From NCBI GenBank assembly GCA_016787295.1, contig JAEUUX010000140.1, positions 1-33,467 on the forward strand: DNA of 33,467 nt, read 5' to 3'. Positions 33,186 through 33,467 of the stretch are shown piece after piece; position 1 is the first letter of the stretch, and every line of letters begins with the position of its first letter. Position numbers and translations under genes: made by a program. This DNA is from Chitinophagales bacterium. GTDB taxonomy: Bacteria > Bacteroidota > Bacteroidia > Chitinophagales > UBA2359. The notes beneath the pieces were generated by a model. The model searched no databases and had not been told where the DNA came from. It worked only from the letters and a program-made list of their open reading frames with translations.

Positions 33186-33437
33186 TCGTGTTTTTGTCGA
33201 AACCCATCGTGTTTTTGTCAAAACCCATCGTGTTTTTGCCGAAACCCATCGTGTTTTTGCCGAAACCCATCGTGTTTTTGCCGAAACCCATCGTGTTTTT
33301 GTCTAAACCCATCGTGTTTTTGTCAAAACCCATCGTGTTTTTGTCAAAACCCATCGTGTTTTTGTCAAAACCCATCGTGTTTTTGTCAAAACCCATCGTG
33401 TTTTTGTCAAAACCCATCGTGTTTTTGTCTAAACCCA
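33186..33437 (+). repeat. 12-copy 21-bp minisatellite
   Basis: Twelve consecutive units of exactly 21 bp, each starting TCGTGTTTTTG and ending AAACCCA; internal variants are TCAA, CCGA and TCTA before AACCCA, clustered in blocks (units 3-5 share CCGA, 7-11 share TCAA). On the minus strand they keep a 106-codon frame open with a 7-residue period (MGFDKNT); I treat this as repeat-driven, not a gene. The AAACCCA ending and TGTC(A)AA core also occur in the 121-225 and 3520-3561 units. Confidence 0.92.
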
Positions 33438-33467
33438 TCGTGGTTTGGTGGAGACGCGTGGTGGGTG

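Noticed and set aside
33118-33438. 106-residue ORF of MGFDKNT heptads on the minus strand
   Set aside because: The frame stays open because the DNA repeat is 21 bp; its C-terminal tail just crosses a palindromic hairpin. Kept as a finding, not called as a gene.

Overview
The window comes from a Bacteroidota chromosome, probably a gliding or surface-growing lineage of the Cytophagales/Chitinophagia/Saprospiria type; the genus cannot be resolved from sequence alone. The evidence is two secreted proteases with type IX secretion (T9SS) C-terminal sorting domains, the T9SS regulator PorX, the gliding lipoprotein GldB, a kdsB gene (Gram-negative LPS), -7 promoter boxes of the Bacteroidota form TAnnTTTG in front of many genes, and A/T-rich intergenic DNA without clear Shine-Dalgarno sites.

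Layout. 1-1239 is non-coding and built from repeats: 7-bp AATTAAC/CATTAAC arrays, a palindromic ACCCTGAAAGGGTGACA box, a duplicated block of about 110 bp, and two different minisatellites that both have a 21-bp period. 1240-1956 is a lineage-specific unknown protein. 1957-2342 holds a terminator and a multi-hairpin repeat element. 2343-3404 is a PhoR-like histidine kinase, separated from mutS (3675-6314) by another patch of the same repeats. From 6496 the plus strand carries a SAM methyltransferase, a tRNA with a CAT anticodon, a small nuclease-like gene interrupted by an in-frame TAG, a secreted protein, kdsB and a beta-carbonic anhydrase. The minus-strand gene at 10435-12366 is a large T9SS-exported M43 metalloprotease. 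A second plus-strand block (12727-16493) encodes a sigma-54 activator, a YkgJ-type cysteine-cluster protein, a double DUF1599 protein and a DoxX-family membrane protein.

From 16564 to 23608 the minus strand carries porX, gldB, a CpcT/CpeT lipoprotein, a retropepsin-like protease with two cysteine modules, an SlyD-like isomerase, and an AlbA_2/HATPase-type gene broken by two homopolymer frameshifts. A plus-strand M23 metallopeptidase follows. The minus strand then carries a T9SS-exported subtilase, tyrS, a Cys/Lys/Ala-rich secreted protein, a vanadium haloperoxidase-like lipoprotein and a small lipoprotein. A plus-strand amino-acid permease comes next, and the window ends in a non-coding stretch with hairpin elements and a 12-copy 21-bp minisatellite.

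The main functional theme is type IX secretion and gliding: PorX and GldB on the machinery/regulation side, two proteases as cargo. The rest is housekeeping (mismatch repair, tyrosyl-tRNA synthesis, KDO activation, CO2 hydration). The least explained material is non-coding: several unrelated tandem-repeat loci that share a 21-bp period, and two genes that look as if they are decaying or switched off.
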